From assembly GCA_964531205.1 (NCBI GenBank), contig CAZHGH010000022.1:1-39292 (forward strand): a stretch of 39,292 nt of DNA. Direction: 5' to 3'. Origin of the DNA: JAICWY01 sp964531205. Its GTDB lineage: Bacteria > Vulcanimicrobiota > Vulcanimicrobiia > Vulcanimicrobiales > Vulcanimicrobiaceae. Shown here piece after piece: positions 8,382 to 16,570 of this stretch; positions within the stretch are counted from its first letter, which is position 1, and every line of letters begins with the position of its first letter. The notes under the pieces are model-generated. The model did not search any database and had not been told where the DNA came from. It saw only the letters and a list, made by a program, of their open reading frames with translations. A program made the position numbers and the translations under genes.

Positions 8382-8933
8382 TTATGACAATTGCTCCGCC
8401 GTATCAACATCAAAGAAAGCGCCCGGATCGTCCGTAAGGAGGGTGCGTTGCGTAAGGGAAGCGTCGTCGCGAAGCGCGCGTATGCCGTCGCCGTCGGGAA
8501 GAGTGTGAATTTTTTCGCGAGCTTTCGCTGAAAAAAATACCGGGTGTCCGGGTTCGCCGCGTGAGTTCACGGGATAAGCGACATCCGCATTCTGCGCGAC
8601 GCCGCAGATGCGCGCGATGAGTTCGCGTGTAACGAGCGGTTTATCCGCAAGCAATACGATAATTGCAGTATCGCGAGGTATTGCAGCGTCGGCGAGGCGC
8701 AGTGAGTGAGACATTCCGCGTTCCGGAGCGTCATTTGTGAGGACCTCGATGCCGGACCGGTTTTGAAGATACTGCGCGACCGCTGCACTTGCGATGATGA
8801 GCGGATTCCAGTTATGAGCGGCGTCAATGGCGTACTCGATCATCGGACGGCCGCGAAACGGCTCGAGCAGTTTTTGACGCGAGCCCATGCGGCTCGAGCT
8901 GCCTGCCGCCAGGAGTACTGCACGCGGCTCCAT
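8382..8933 (-). CDS. mocA: MocA-like molybdenum cofactor cytidylyltransferase
   Basis: A 183-residue MobA-like nucleotidyltransferase. The nucleotide-binding signature LLAAGSSSRMGSRQKLL starts at residue 7, LLADKP is the metal-binding aspartate motif, and GEPGHPVFF is typical of the MocA branch. MocA joins CMP to molybdopterin to make the cytosine dinucleotide cofactor that CO dehydrogenase needs, which fits the adjacent cox operon. It is however on the opposite strand, at the end of the flagellar transcription unit. Its first 110 bases overlap the 3' end of flhB in another frame. The motif close to the N-terminus makes the ATG at 8933 convincing. It ends three bases before the structured repeat. 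Confidence 0.83.
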   Translation of the reverse strand: MEPRAVLLAAGSSSRMGSRQKLLEPFRGRPMIEYAIDAAHNWNPLIIASAAVAQYLQNRSGIEVLTNDAPERGMSHSLRLADAAIPRDTAIIVLLADKPLVTRELIARICGVAQNADVAYPVNSRGEPGHPVFFSAKAREKIHTLPDGDGIRALRDDASLTQRTLLTDDPGAFFDVDTAEQLS

Positions 8934-9927
8934 GCGTCGAAGATAGCAAAGCCGCTACAATCTCCGCAACCGCGATGTAGGTCTCGTGCGGAATATACTG
9001 CCCCGGCTCCGTAGTCGCGTAGAGTTGACGAGCCAAGTGCACATTCTCGACCAGCGGGATGCGATACGTCGCCGCGAGCTCGCGCACGCGAGCCGCGCCT
9101 TCATCCGCAGCGCGCACTAAGACGCGCGGCACCGCAACTTCCGGCGGGCGATACTCCAACGCGATTGCGATATGCGTGGGATTCGTGATGACGAACGCCG
9201 CGTCTTTTACGCGGCGAAGCGATCCGCGCGATATCTGCCGGTGTAACGCACGCCTGCGGCTGCGCGCCAGCGGATCGCCGTCGTGCTCTTTTTGATCTCG
9301 CTTCATCTCCTCGTGCGACATGCGCAGGCGTTTACGCCAGCGCAGCATCTGTAAGCCGTAATCTGCCACTGCAAAGGCTCCACCGATCCCACACGCGACC
9401 GCCGCCGCGTGCAGCGAGCCGGACCAAGCTGCGTACGCAACAGCGGGAATGCCGCCGGCGTGAAGCGCAGCTGAATAAATTCCGAGAAACGCCGGGACGA
9501 TTGCCGCGCCTGCGCACGCGAACGCAGCCGTGGCACGCGCGACCGTAACGAGCGCTTCGCGCGAAAACATGCGTTTCAGATTTTCAGGAGGTGAAAGCCG
9601 CTCAAATTTCAGCGTTATCGCGGTTATACGCAAACCTCCGCTCTGAAGGATACTGCAGAGTGCTGCGCTACACGCCGCTGCGGCAGCGGGAAGGAGCATC
9701 AGCGCGGCGGCGCCCATCATCGCGGGCAAAGCGCTGCGCCCCGACGCCGCATCAAAAAGTATCGCTTGCGCCGCATTTCCTAATGGCGCCACGATACAGG
9801 CTGCGGCGAGCAGAGCCCCGGCGAACGCCGCGACGTTCCCGAGTTCTTGCGATCGCGCGACGTCGCCCTCGCGCTTCGCGCGATCGACACGCGACTGCGT
9901 CGGCTCGAACTGCTTCTCTTCAGCCAC
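8824..9927 (-). CDS. flhB: Flagellar-type export switch protein FlhB
   Basis: A 367-residue FlhB/SctU-family inner-membrane protein that controls the substrate switch of flagellar type III export. The N-terminus (EPTQSRVDRAKREGDVARSQEL) and four hydrophobic segments (about 33-57, 68-93, 130-155, 168-192) match the family. The self-cleavage motif NPTH is at residues 249-252. The conserved domain ends near residue 333 (AEIVAALL); the remaining 34 or so residues overprint mocA and match nothing I know. The GTG start follows the fliR TAA directly. FlhA, the usual neighbour, is absent from the window. Confidence 0.92.
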   Translation of the reverse strand: MAEEKQFEPTQSRVDRAKREGDVARSQELGNVAAFAGALLAAACIVAPLGNAAQAILFDAASGRSALPAMMGAAALMLLPAAAAACSAALCSILQSGGLRITAITLKFERLSPPENLKRMFSREALVTVARATAAFACAGAAIVPAFLGIYSAALHAGGIPAVAYAAWSGSLHAAAVACGIGGAFAVADYGLQMLRWRKRLRMSHEEMKRDQKEHDGDPLARSRRRALHRQISRGSLRRVKDAAFVITNPTHIAIALEYRPPEVAVPRVLVRAADEGAARVRELAATYRIPLVENVHLARQLYATTEPGQYIPHETYIAVAEIVAALLSSTHGAACSTPGGRQLEPHGLASKTARAVSRPSDDRVRH

Positions 9928-10647
9928 TTACGGCGTTTGCAAAAACGGCACGCGAATCCACGGCATTGCGCTTTGGGCAAACAGGAACGGTATCGCAAGG
10001 AGCGTCGCAACCAGCGCGAGCCCGAAAACGATCGGGAACGAAAGCGTGAACGCGGCGAAGCGCGGAATGACGCGCGCGAGCGCTCCAAGCGTGACTTGTC
10101 CGACAAACGCTACGGCAATGGCCGGCCCGGAAACGAGGAGTGCCGCTTCGATGATGCCGGCCGGCAGTGCAATCGCATAGGCGTATAACCCGTGCAGCGA
10201 CGGCGTCGAGCCCAGCGGCAAACGCTCGAAACTCCGTGCGAACGCAGAGAGCACGAAGCGATATCCGCCGAGTAAAAAAAATCCGGCCGTAAACACGAGC
10301 GACCAGACGCGTCCAAAGCCCGACGCTGCGAACATCTGAGCGCCCGGGACGCTTCCGCGAATTCCCACATAATCGTCGAGCGCACGGCCTCCGGCATACG
10401 CACCGTCGTACAGTATCGATGCGGCGAAACCGATCGCGGCACCGATTCCCGCTTCGGTCGCCGCTGCAATGACAAAGGCGACCCCGTCGAATGTATGCGT
10501 TCGACGAATCACCGGCGTCATCGCGATCGTTAAGACGAGCGCGAGTCCCGCGCGTACCGTGTGCGGAACGCTCGGATGCGAGAATCCCGGAGCTCGAAAC
10601 ACGAAGCCGGCACATCGCGCAAAGACGAGCAGTGCGGCGCCGCTCAT
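9928..10647 (-). CDS. fliR: Flagellar-type export membrane protein FliR
   Basis: A 239-residue FliR/SctT-family multi-spanning protein of the export gate (FliPQR). It begins MSGAALLVFARCAGFVFRAP, matching the usual FliR opening in which an early membrane helix holds FxR. Six or so hydrophobic segments follow, ending PFLFAQSAMPWIRVPFLQ. The frame extends to 10701, but the ATG at 10647 overlaps the fliQ stop (ATGA) and gives the family N-terminus. It is coupled to both fliQ and flhB. Confidence 0.88.
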   Translation of the reverse strand: MSGAALLVFARCAGFVFRAPGFSHPSVPHTVRAGLALVLTIAMTPVIRRTHTFDGVAFVIAAATEAGIGAAIGFAASILYDGAYAGGRALDDYVGIRGSVPGAQMFAASGFGRVWSLVFTAGFFLLGGYRFVLSAFARSFERLPLGSTPSLHGLYAYAIALPAGIIEAALLVSGPAIAVAFVGQVTLGALARVIPRFAAFTLSFPIVFGLALVATLLAIPFLFAQSAMPWIRVPFLQTP

Positions 10648-10910
10648 TCGCCGACGAGAGCCGGAACCTGCGCGAGTACATCGGTAAAGAGTCCGGCGCA
10701 TAGATGCATTCCGAATCCGCCGAACAATGCAACGGCAATTCCTACGGCGATGAGTTTAGGCAGCAGCGAAAGTGTCTGCTCCTGCACTTGTGTCGCGGCC
10801 TGAACGACCGCAACCGCGGTGCCTACAAGCGTCGCAACGAACAGGACCGGGAGACACAAAATCGCTGCCACGACCAACGCCTCACGCAAAAGTCCGTCAA
10901 ACGCGCTCAT
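10644..10910 (-). CDS. fliQ: Flagellar-type export membrane protein FliQ
   Basis: An 88-residue FliQ/SctS-family protein with two transmembrane hairpin helices (about 11-38 and 48-75). Family motifs are REAL near the N-terminus, VAVVQAATQVQEQTLSLLPKL in the loop, and the following glycine-rich helix. It forms the FliPQR export gate. It lies 47 bases after metF and overlaps fliR by ATGA. The length equals the family norm (about 89). Confidence 0.92.
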   Translation of the reverse strand: MSAFDGLLREALVVAAILCLPVLFVATLVGTAVAVVQAATQVQEQTLSLLPKLIAVGIAVALFGGFGMHLCAGLFTDVLAQVPALVGE

Positions 10911-10957
10911 TGGAGCGAGCCTAACGGAAATCTATTGCCGGCCTGTTACCGTGGAAT

Positions 10958-11851
10958 TTAATGCGTTATGAAAGCACGCCAAGCCGTCGCGGCCAGTAAG
11001 GCGCTCACAATGGCACGCGTGGCCGGCGATTTATTGAGCGTGTAAAAGTGAATGCCCGGCGCGCCTCGGCGTAACAGATCCGTGCATTGCAGCGTGGCAT
11101 AGGCAACGCCCAATTCTTCAACTGCTTTCGGCTCGTCGCGGCGGACTTGCAATTCGGCGATAAGCTTCGGCGGTATGGCGGCGCCGCACATCGCGGTGAA
11201 GCGTTGAATTTGCTCGAAATTCGTAATCGGCATGATACCTGGCAGAATCGGCACGGTAATGCCGATGGAACGCGCACGCTCGACAAACGCAAAGTATTTG
11301 TCGTTGTCGAAAAACAGTTGCGTTATCAGAAATTCCGCGCCCGCGTCGACTTTGCGCTTCACGGTGAAAAGGTCGTCGTCGAAACTCGCCGCTTCGATGT
11401 GCTTCTCCGGATAACACGCTGCGCCGATGCAAAAGTGATAGTTGCGCTCCACCATGGCGATGAGATCGTTGGCATGCGCGAATCCGCCCGGCACGGTTTC
11501 GAAGACGGCCGAGTCCTTCGGCGGGTCGCCACGCAGTGCGAGCACGTTTTCGATTCCGGCCGCTTCCAGCTCGTTCAGCACCCCTCGCAGCTCCGCGCGC
11601 GTGCTGCCTACGCAGGTCAGGTGCGCCATGACGTTGATGCCCACGTCGTTTTGAATTTGCTTGGCGACCTCGATGGTACGAGCCCGCGTCGATCCCCCGG
11701 CGCCGTACGTTACGGAGACGAACGACGGACGAAGGTCGCGAAGCGTACGCGCGGTTTCCAGCAAGTGCTGCTGCGCTTCATCCGTGCGCGGCGGAAAGAA
11801 TTCGAATGAGAAGAATGGCCGCTGCGTCGCAAGTGCCTGGCTGATCCGCAT
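10958..11851 (-). CDS. metF: 5,10-methylenetetrahydrofolate reductase
   Basis: A 297-residue MetF TIM-barrel flavoenzyme that reduces methylenetetrahydrofolate to 5-methyltetrahydrofolate for methionine synthesis. FSFEFFPPRTDEA carries the catalytic Glu, VSVTYGAGGS and ALRGDPP are family blocks, and FLITQLFFDNDKYFAFVERA and PILPGIMPI mark the C-terminal half. It is embedded in the flagellar cluster: its ATG is 9 bases after the fliP stop and fliQ follows after 47 bases, so it is very likely transcribed with them. Its base composition is like that of its neighbours, with no sign of a recent insertion. Confidence 0.95.
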   Translation of the reverse strand: MRISQALATQRPFFSFEFFPPRTDEAQQHLLETARTLRDLRPSFVSVTYGAGGSTRARTIEVAKQIQNDVGINVMAHLTCVGSTRAELRGVLNELEAAGIENVLALRGDPPKDSAVFETVPGGFAHANDLIAMVERNYHFCIGAACYPEKHIEAASFDDDLFTVKRKVDAGAEFLITQLFFDNDKYFAFVERARSIGITVPILPGIMPITNFEQIQRFTAMCGAAIPPKLIAELQVRRDEPKAVEELGVAYATLQCTDLLRRGAPGIHFYTLNKSPATRAIVSALLAATAWRAFITH

Positions 11852-11860
11852 GCGTCTGAG

Positions 11861-12517
11861 TTATCGAAAACTCGACACGACGCCTCCGCAGACCAGCGCC
11901 CAGCCGTCAACCATCACGAAGAGCAGTAACTTCGCGGGCAGCGAGATGACGGGCGGGCTCAGCATGAACATGCCCAAGCCCATCAGGATCGATGCAACGG
12001 CCAAATCGATCGCAACGAACGGCAGATACAGTGCGAAGCCGATGGCAAACGCGTCGCGCAGCTCGCCGACGACAAATGCCGGGATGAGCACGAAAAGTGG
12101 AACGTTCAGCGCTGTCTCGTGCTTGCGCTGCGCTATACGCTCGAACAAATCGATATCGGCAACGCGCGTTTGCCGCAGCATAAACGCACGCAACGGTCCC
12201 GTCGCCCGATCGACGAATTGCGATTGACTTATCGCACCTTTTGAATAGGGCTGCACCGCTTCGTTTGAAATACGCGTCAGCGTCGGCGACATTATCACAA
12301 ACGTGAGCACGAGCGCGAGGCCGGTGAGCACCGTGTTCGGCGGTAGGGCGGCGGCGCCGATGGCGGAGCGCACGAGAGAAAGCACCACAACGATCCGCAC
12401 GAACGACGTGGACATCACCAGAATGAACGGCGCGACCGCAAGCAGCGTGAGCGCTGCAAGCACGTCTAATGGAAGCGTCGCGTGTGCGTGATTTGCGATC
12501 CTCAGCAGTGCGTCCAT
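11861..12517 (-). CDS. fliP: Flagellar-type export membrane protein FliP
   Basis: A 218-residue FliP/SctR-family export-gate protein. Family blocks seen are LAVAPFILVMSTSFVRIVVVLSL in two parts, the segment RTG-like FMLRQTRVADIDLF, the conserved VPLFVLIPAFVVGELRDAFAIGF region, and SILMGLGMFMLSPPVISLPAKL near the end. It is slightly shorter than many FliP proteins and lacks a clear cleavable signal peptide. FliO, often just upstream, is not present in the 45-base gap to fliN. Confidence 0.93.
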   Translation of the reverse strand: MDALLRIANHAHATLPLDVLAALTLLAVAPFILVMSTSFVRIVVVLSLVRSAIGAAALPPNTVLTGLALVLTFVIMSPTLTRISNEAVQPYSKGAISQSQFVDRATGPLRAFMLRQTRVADIDLFERIAQRKHETALNVPLFVLIPAFVVGELRDAFAIGFALYLPFVAIDLAVASILMGLGMFMLSPPVISLPAKLLLFVMVDGWALVCGGVVSSFR

Positions 12518-12562
12518 GCCGCGAGCGTATCGCGCGGACGTTGCCGGGCTGTTTCCGGCGCT

Positions 12563-12838
12563 TTACGCCGGTTTTTGAATCAACTCCGTTACGCGCACGC
12601 CAAAATTATCGTCGATCGCGACGACCTCGCCGCGCGCGACGAGTTTGCTGTTAACGAGCAGATCGACGGGGCCACCGGCCAACCGGTCGAGTTCGACGAT
12701 CGAACCCGTGCCGAGCTTCAGAATCTCTGAAACAGCCATCTTGCACTTGCCGAGTTCGGCGGTGACCTGCAGCGGCACGTTCATCAGCAGATCGAGATTC
12801 TGCTGGTCCACAAGGCCGTTTTTCTTCTGTTCTGCCAT
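12563..12838 (-). CDS. fliN: Flagellar switch protein FliN (SpoA domain)
   Basis: A 91-residue FliN/SctQ C-terminal-type protein made of one SpoA (surface presentation of antigens) domain. Family blocks are LLMNVPLQVTAELGKCKM, ILKLGTGSIVELDRLAGGPVD in two parts, and VNSKLVARGEVVAIDDNFGV. It forms the C-ring with FliM. Two tandem ATG codons (12841 and 12838) are possible starts; the second overlaps the fliM stop as ATGA. The fold is complete despite the short length. Confidence 0.9.
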   Translation of the reverse strand: MAEQKKNGLVDQQNLDLLMNVPLQVTAELGKCKMAVSEILKLGTGSIVELDRLAGGPVDLLVNSKLVARGEVVAIDDNFGVRVTELIQKPA

Positions 12839-13608
12839 CATCTCACTATCAGTGCATTCCGCTCTTTCAGCGTCCCACATTCGCCATTGGCGAAGATGGT
12901 GCCGCCAGCCTTGAGCAGTCCGGGAGTCCCTATCTTTGTCATCATCGGCACAAGCATGCCCGGGCGTAAGTTCAGAATCGCTGCGGCGGGCAGCTCCCCG
13001 GCGGCAAACTGCGCGCTTAGCTCGATCTCAACATCCAGGAGATCCTCAATGCGTAGGGTCGCTGACGCTTTGGTGACGGGATCGCGCGAGAGCGCGACCC
13101 CGATGCGTGCCGGGACTGGTCGTTCCACAAGCATCTCGAAATACGTGACGTACCCCGCCATGTCAAGAATTGGTTCGACAGCGGCCGTATCGCGTCCGCA
13201 CACCGCTGACAGCGAGCCGGAAAGCGCGCGGACCGCCCGTAACAACACCTCGTTCTCGAGCGGCGAAAGCGCGCGCGCCTGCGCTACAGATTCGCCGAAT
13301 GCTGCGGCCGCAAGCGCAAGCGCGTCTGCCGGCCGCAATACAAACACTGCTTCGGAAAGCGAACCGCGCACGCGGTAGAGTTTTGCACGGCCGGCGATGG
13401 CTGCCCATGCTGCTTTATCAGGGATGACAGGTTCGAACAGCCGCAAGCTGACGGGCGTGGCCAGCAGCGTTGAGAGCGTTTCGCGAACACCGTTCGCGAC
13501 TACGCATGCAGCGCTGACCGGAAGCGTCGACCGGCGTTCGAAGCACGAACGGCGCACTCTGTGGCCGCGTACGATTTCGGCGCCGCGCTCAAACGCCAAC
13601 GTCATCAT
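12838..13608 (-). CDS. fliM: Divergent, short FliM-like switch protein
   Basis: A 256-residue protein, against about 330 for FliM. The middle part (about 50-165) resembles the FliM CheC-like domain, including LSPLENEVLLRAVRALSGSL. The C-terminal 75 residues (LLDVEIELSAQFA, LRPGMLVPM) are a SpoA domain. The N-terminal LSQxEIDALL peptide, which binds CheY-P in motile bacteria, is missing. It overlaps fliN and the rod gene. An SctQ-like C-ring protein of a non-motile secretion system is the alternative reading. Confidence 0.72.
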   Translation of the reverse strand: MMTLAFERGAEIVRGHRVRRSCFERRSTLPVSAACVVANGVRETLSTLLATPVSLRLFEPVIPDKAAWAAIAGRAKLYRVRGSLSEAVFVLRPADALALAAAAFGESVAQARALSPLENEVLLRAVRALSGSLSAVCGRDTAAVEPILDMAGYVTYFEMLVERPVPARIGVALSRDPVTKASATLRIEDLLDVEIELSAQFAAGELPAAAILNLRPGMLVPMMTKIGTPGLLKAGGTIFANGECGTLKERNALIVR

Positions 13609-14324
13609 TTGAGCAGATCCATTGCGGTCTTTTGAACGTCGCCTTGCGCTTTGCCCGCGGCACGAATTGCGTCGAGCGCGAGATACGCATCTTGTAACCG
13701 CTGCAGACCGAGATCGATATCGACGCCGCTCTTCTCGCGCGAAAACGGTTGGACGGCATCAAAATTTCCGTCACCAGGACGGCCGATATGCGGCGCAATA
13801 TCGGCAGGTGCCGACGCATGCTGAGAATCGACCGGCTGCAGCTTCGTTCCGGGCGCAAAACGCGCAAGCGCGATGCGTCCGAACGTCACCCGTTCTGCGT
13901 GTCGCATTCCCGTGCGCGGATCGATCGAGGTGCGCTCGTAAGTAATCGAACCGTTTCCTTCGATCTGCGCCGTCGACGTCAAGCCGAGTGCTGCATCGAC
14001 CGCGTCGGCCCTAAGCGGCGACAGCGTCGCACCGTCGTTGGAAAAGCCCATGACGTCCCTGCCCTGCGCATCCACTAACGCACCATCGCGCAGCGAGAAT
14101 GTACCGTCCCGCGAGAAGAGCAGGCGCCCGCGCTCGTCGCGTGTGATGAAATACGTATTCGCCGGCGCAGCAGCAGAAAGCGGATCGAGGGCAAAGGCCG
14201 GCGCTGCATCCTGCGCCACGTCGCCGCGTTCCGGCATTGCGCCGGGCGCATACGCTTGCAGCACATCGCGCTCGCGAACGGCAATATCGTCGAGCGCGCG
14301 CATCGTAGCATTTGAAACTACCAT
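13605..14324 (-). CDS. Flagellar rod or hook-basal-body protein (FlgF/FlgG-like)
   Basis: A 239-residue axial protein. The block YFITRDERGRLLFSRDGTFS with DGALVDAQGRDVMGF is the conserved core of FlgE/FlgF/FlgG proteins, and GRIALARFAPGTKLQPVDSQ is the second family block. The C-terminal helix is present in altered form (LQRLQDAYLALDAIRA). The classical N-terminal motif (ANNLANVNTPGYK) is not recognisable. It probably forms the distal rod. Only one such protein is in the window, whereas most flagellated bacteria have at least two. It overlaps the upstream gene by 7 bases and fliM by ATGA. Confidence 0.75.
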   Translation of the reverse strand: MVVSNATMRALDDIAVRERDVLQAYAPGAMPERGDVAQDAAPAFALDPLSAAAPANTYFITRDERGRLLFSRDGTFSLRDGALVDAQGRDVMGFSNDGATLSPLRADAVDAALGLTSTAQIEGNGSITYERTSIDPRTGMRHAERVTFGRIALARFAPGTKLQPVDSQHASAPADIAPHIGRPGDGNFDAVQPFSREKSGVDIDLGLQRLQDAYLALDAIRAAGKAQGDVQKTAMDLLK

Positions 14325-14863
14325 GCCGCATCACCGCGCGTTTCTGCCTCCAACGCGATTCCACGTGCTGCAAGTGCATACCGAACCTGCGCGAGCGCGG
14401 TTGCAACTTCGCGCGTAGCTCTCGGCGCGCAAATCGCAATCAGCTTCATGCGGGTGCCGCTTTTCCGTAAAAGCACCTGTACGCGCCCGTGCGCAGCGTC
14501 TAACGAAAACGTGGCTTTGCTCGTAGCCGCGCGCGGATGCAAAAACGTACGCTCGATTTTGCGCGCCAACGCCGATCGCGGCGCCCGGCGTTCGACGTGT
14601 CCGCCGCGCACGTCGTCCCTGTGCTGAGTCTTGCCCGGCGGTACCGGAAATGTAGCGCGTTTCGCGGTTGTCGCGTGCGGCTGAGGTTGTACGCGCGCAA
14701 TGCCCGCGTGCGCCGTCGCACTTTGGGCCGATGTGGTCTCTATTTGTCTTTTTGAACCGTTACCGTAAAGAGCCGAATACCACGCCTGCGAAAGTGCGCG
14801 CCGGTCGAGCGACGCGATTGGGGCCGTCAGAACGCTGAGCTCAAGATGTTCGCCGATCGTCAT
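14318..14863 (-). CDS. Possible short FliK-like hook/rod-length control protein
   Basis: A 181-residue protein in the place where fliK is often found. The first 115 residues are low-complexity, rich in Ala, Arg, Thr and Gln. The C-terminal 65 residues (FSLDAAHGRVQVLLRKSG then REVATALAQVRYALAARGIAL) follow the pattern of the FliK C-terminal domain, namely two strands and then a helix with LR..L...GI.L. FliK proteins are usually over 350 residues, so this would be a miniature version. The match is by pattern and position only. Confidence 0.4.
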   Translation of the reverse strand: MTIGEHLELSVLTAPIASLDRRALSQAWYSALYGNGSKRQIETTSAQSATAHAGIARVQPQPHATTAKRATFPVPPGKTQHRDDVRGGHVERRAPRSALARKIERTFLHPRAATSKATFSLDAAHGRVQVLLRKSGTRMKLIAICAPRATREVATALAQVRYALAARGIALEAETRGDAAW

Positions 14864-14923
14864 GCCGGCACAATACGCCGGCGTTATGAAGCATGCGCTT
14901 CCGGAATGTTGCTAAGAAGCTTT

Positions 14924-16570
14924 TTATGGTATGCCGATGCCCATGTGCTCCGTGCGCACGCGATAGCGCCCGTCGTCGAACGCCGCGCCGCGCTCGAGAT
15001 ACATCTTTGCGTTTGCGACGTCGAAGGTAACAACGAAGTTCTTCAACACTGCCATGCCGATGTTACCCGCATCGAATCTGTCGGCGAAGGCGCCTTGGCT
15101 CGTAAGCATGATGTTTGCGTAGCGGTTGAAGAACCGGAAGTTGCCCATGTCGATTTCGTCGATCGTCGCGGCAAGCGCACTTGCCGAGCCGCCTACGCCG
15201 TAGTTGAACGCGAAGTGCCGCTCGCCGTTGTCAATCAAATTCGGGTGCGCTTGCATGAAGGGCGCAAAGAGCAACAGTTCCGTGCTGTTTCCCGTATCCA
15301 CCACGAACCGGCCATCGATAGTATTGACCTTCCCTTGCATCTCGATCAGTTCGCGGTCGACGTCGATTGGAATCGTTGCCCCGGTCGCGTGCAGCATGCC
15401 GGGCCGCGCGAAGGTCATCGTGTTGTGATTAGCGTCGATGCTCACTTCCGCTGCAGCGAAAAATGGATACCCCAGAATGCCGTCCGCGGAAAAGTGCCCG
15501 GTGACGCCGCGCAAATCGAGCACGCTTACCAAGTGCACGGGGAGCGTCGCGGAGCCGATTTGCATTGAATCGAGCACTGCAAAACCGAGTCCACCTGTGC
15601 GCTGCGCGCCGGAGACCTCTAGACGACCTTGGGGCTTTAAGTGGAGCTCTGAAGCGACGTGCGCGTCAAGGACGATGCCTTGGGCGCCCGTATCAACCAA
15701 AAATTTGTAAGTCCGGCCGTTTATGCCGACGTGAACGTAATAGTGCCCTTCTTGTTCTTCGAGCGGCACCGTCACCGGCTTCTCAGTCTCGACGACAGTT
15801 GACGGCGGAAGTGTAAAGATCGCCGGATCGATGCGTTTATTGACGCTGACGCGATCCGTCGTGTGCATCACGTCGTACGCGTGATCGCCGTTCGAATCGA
15901 CCTCACGCTGGGGAACGAGTGCTCCGGCAAACGTTTTATAGTCGTAATAGTCTTCGGTAGCCGTTCCGTCGTTTGCGTCGTAGGCGATGCGATCGATCAT
16001 CGAGGTCTTCGCGTCGAGATAGAGTTTCTCGGGCTGACCTTGCGGCGGCGCAACATCGATCTCGTACGTTTGCCGGCCGTCGGGCAACGTCACCGATCCC
16101 TTGAAAAGATCGTATTGCGTCTCGGAGACGAAGCGTTCGCTGTTGATAAAATCGGCGGTGCGTTGCCGCTGTGCGAGAATGCCGCGCACCTCGCGCACGT
16201 TGCCGCTTTGATTGACGATGTACTGACGGTCGCCGACACGAAGCGACGATTCGAATCGATCGCCGATCGCCTCGTCGTAGCGTTCTTTGTCATCGATCTG
16301 CCAGCTATGAAACGCCCCTTGGAGGTTCAAGCCGGTAACCGCACCGCGCGTCTCGAGCGATTTCACCGAATGAATGTGCAGCACTGCGAGCGCTTGCTTA
16401 CGTGCGGCTAAGATCGATTGGAGTGCCGGGGTATCCGCGCGCACCGTTGCCGTGCATGGCAACACGAGCGCCGCAATCAAAAACGCTGCGCTACTGTGCC
16501 TTATATTTTTGATAAGCGTCGAGTACGTTCTCGACGTACTGTTGCGTCTCGGCATACGGCGGAACACCAT
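14924..16570 (-). CDS. Exported protein with two retropepsin-type aspartic protease motifs
   Basis: About 548 residues. A signal-peptide-like hydrophobic segment (about 28-45, ending near TVRAD) is followed by a LolA-like or outer-membrane-lipoprotein-sorting-like region (about 50-250), then two aspartyl-protease-like modules. The catalytic motifs are VDTGAQG (Asp293) and VDTGNST (Asp425), as in a bilobal pepsin-like or tandem retropepsin arrangement. The start is uncertain: ATG 16570 overlaps the transglycosylase by 80 bases, and ATG 16555 is equally possible. It sits inside the flagellar cluster but has no known flagellar role. The 60 bases after it hold a GCCGGC/GCCGGC hairpin without a T-run. 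Confidence 0.7.
   Translation of the reverse strand: MVFRRMPRRNSTSRTYSTLIKNIRHSSAAFLIAALVLPCTATVRADTPALQSILAARKQALAVLHIHSVKSLETRGAVTGLNLQGAFHSWQIDDKERYDEAIGDRFESSLRVGDRQYIVNQSGNVREVRGILAQRQRTADFINSERFVSETQYDLFKGSVTLPDGRQTYEIDVAPPQGQPEKLYLDAKTSMIDRIAYDANDGTATEDYYDYKTFAGALVPQREVDSNGDHAYDVMHTTDRVSVNKRIDPAIFTLPPSTVVETEKPVTVPLEEQEGHYYVHVGINGRTYKFLVDTGAQGIVLDAHVASELHLKPQGRLEVSGAQRTGGLGFAVLDSMQIGSATLPVHLVSVLDLRGVTGHFSADGILGYPFFAAAEVSIDANHNTMTFARPGMLHATGATIPIDVDRELIEMQGKVNTIDGRFVVDTGNSTELLLFAPFMQAHPNLIDNGERHFAFNYGVGGSASALAATIDEIDMGNFRFFNRYANIMLTSQGAFADRFDAGNIGMAVLKNFVVTFDVANAKMYLERGAAFDDGRYRVRTEHMGIGIP

Noticed and set aside
8198..8508. Open frames across the repeat giving a duplicated peptide (GGSIPHHD-like or RNALLRVVRYLTMT-like)
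   Set aside because: They are translations of the structured repeat and the mocA antisense strand, with no ribosome binding site or known family.
14872..14892. GCCGGC/GCCGGC hairpin after the aspartic protease gene as a terminator
   Set aside because: No T-run follows on either strand and the stem is only six bases, so a terminator call is not supported.
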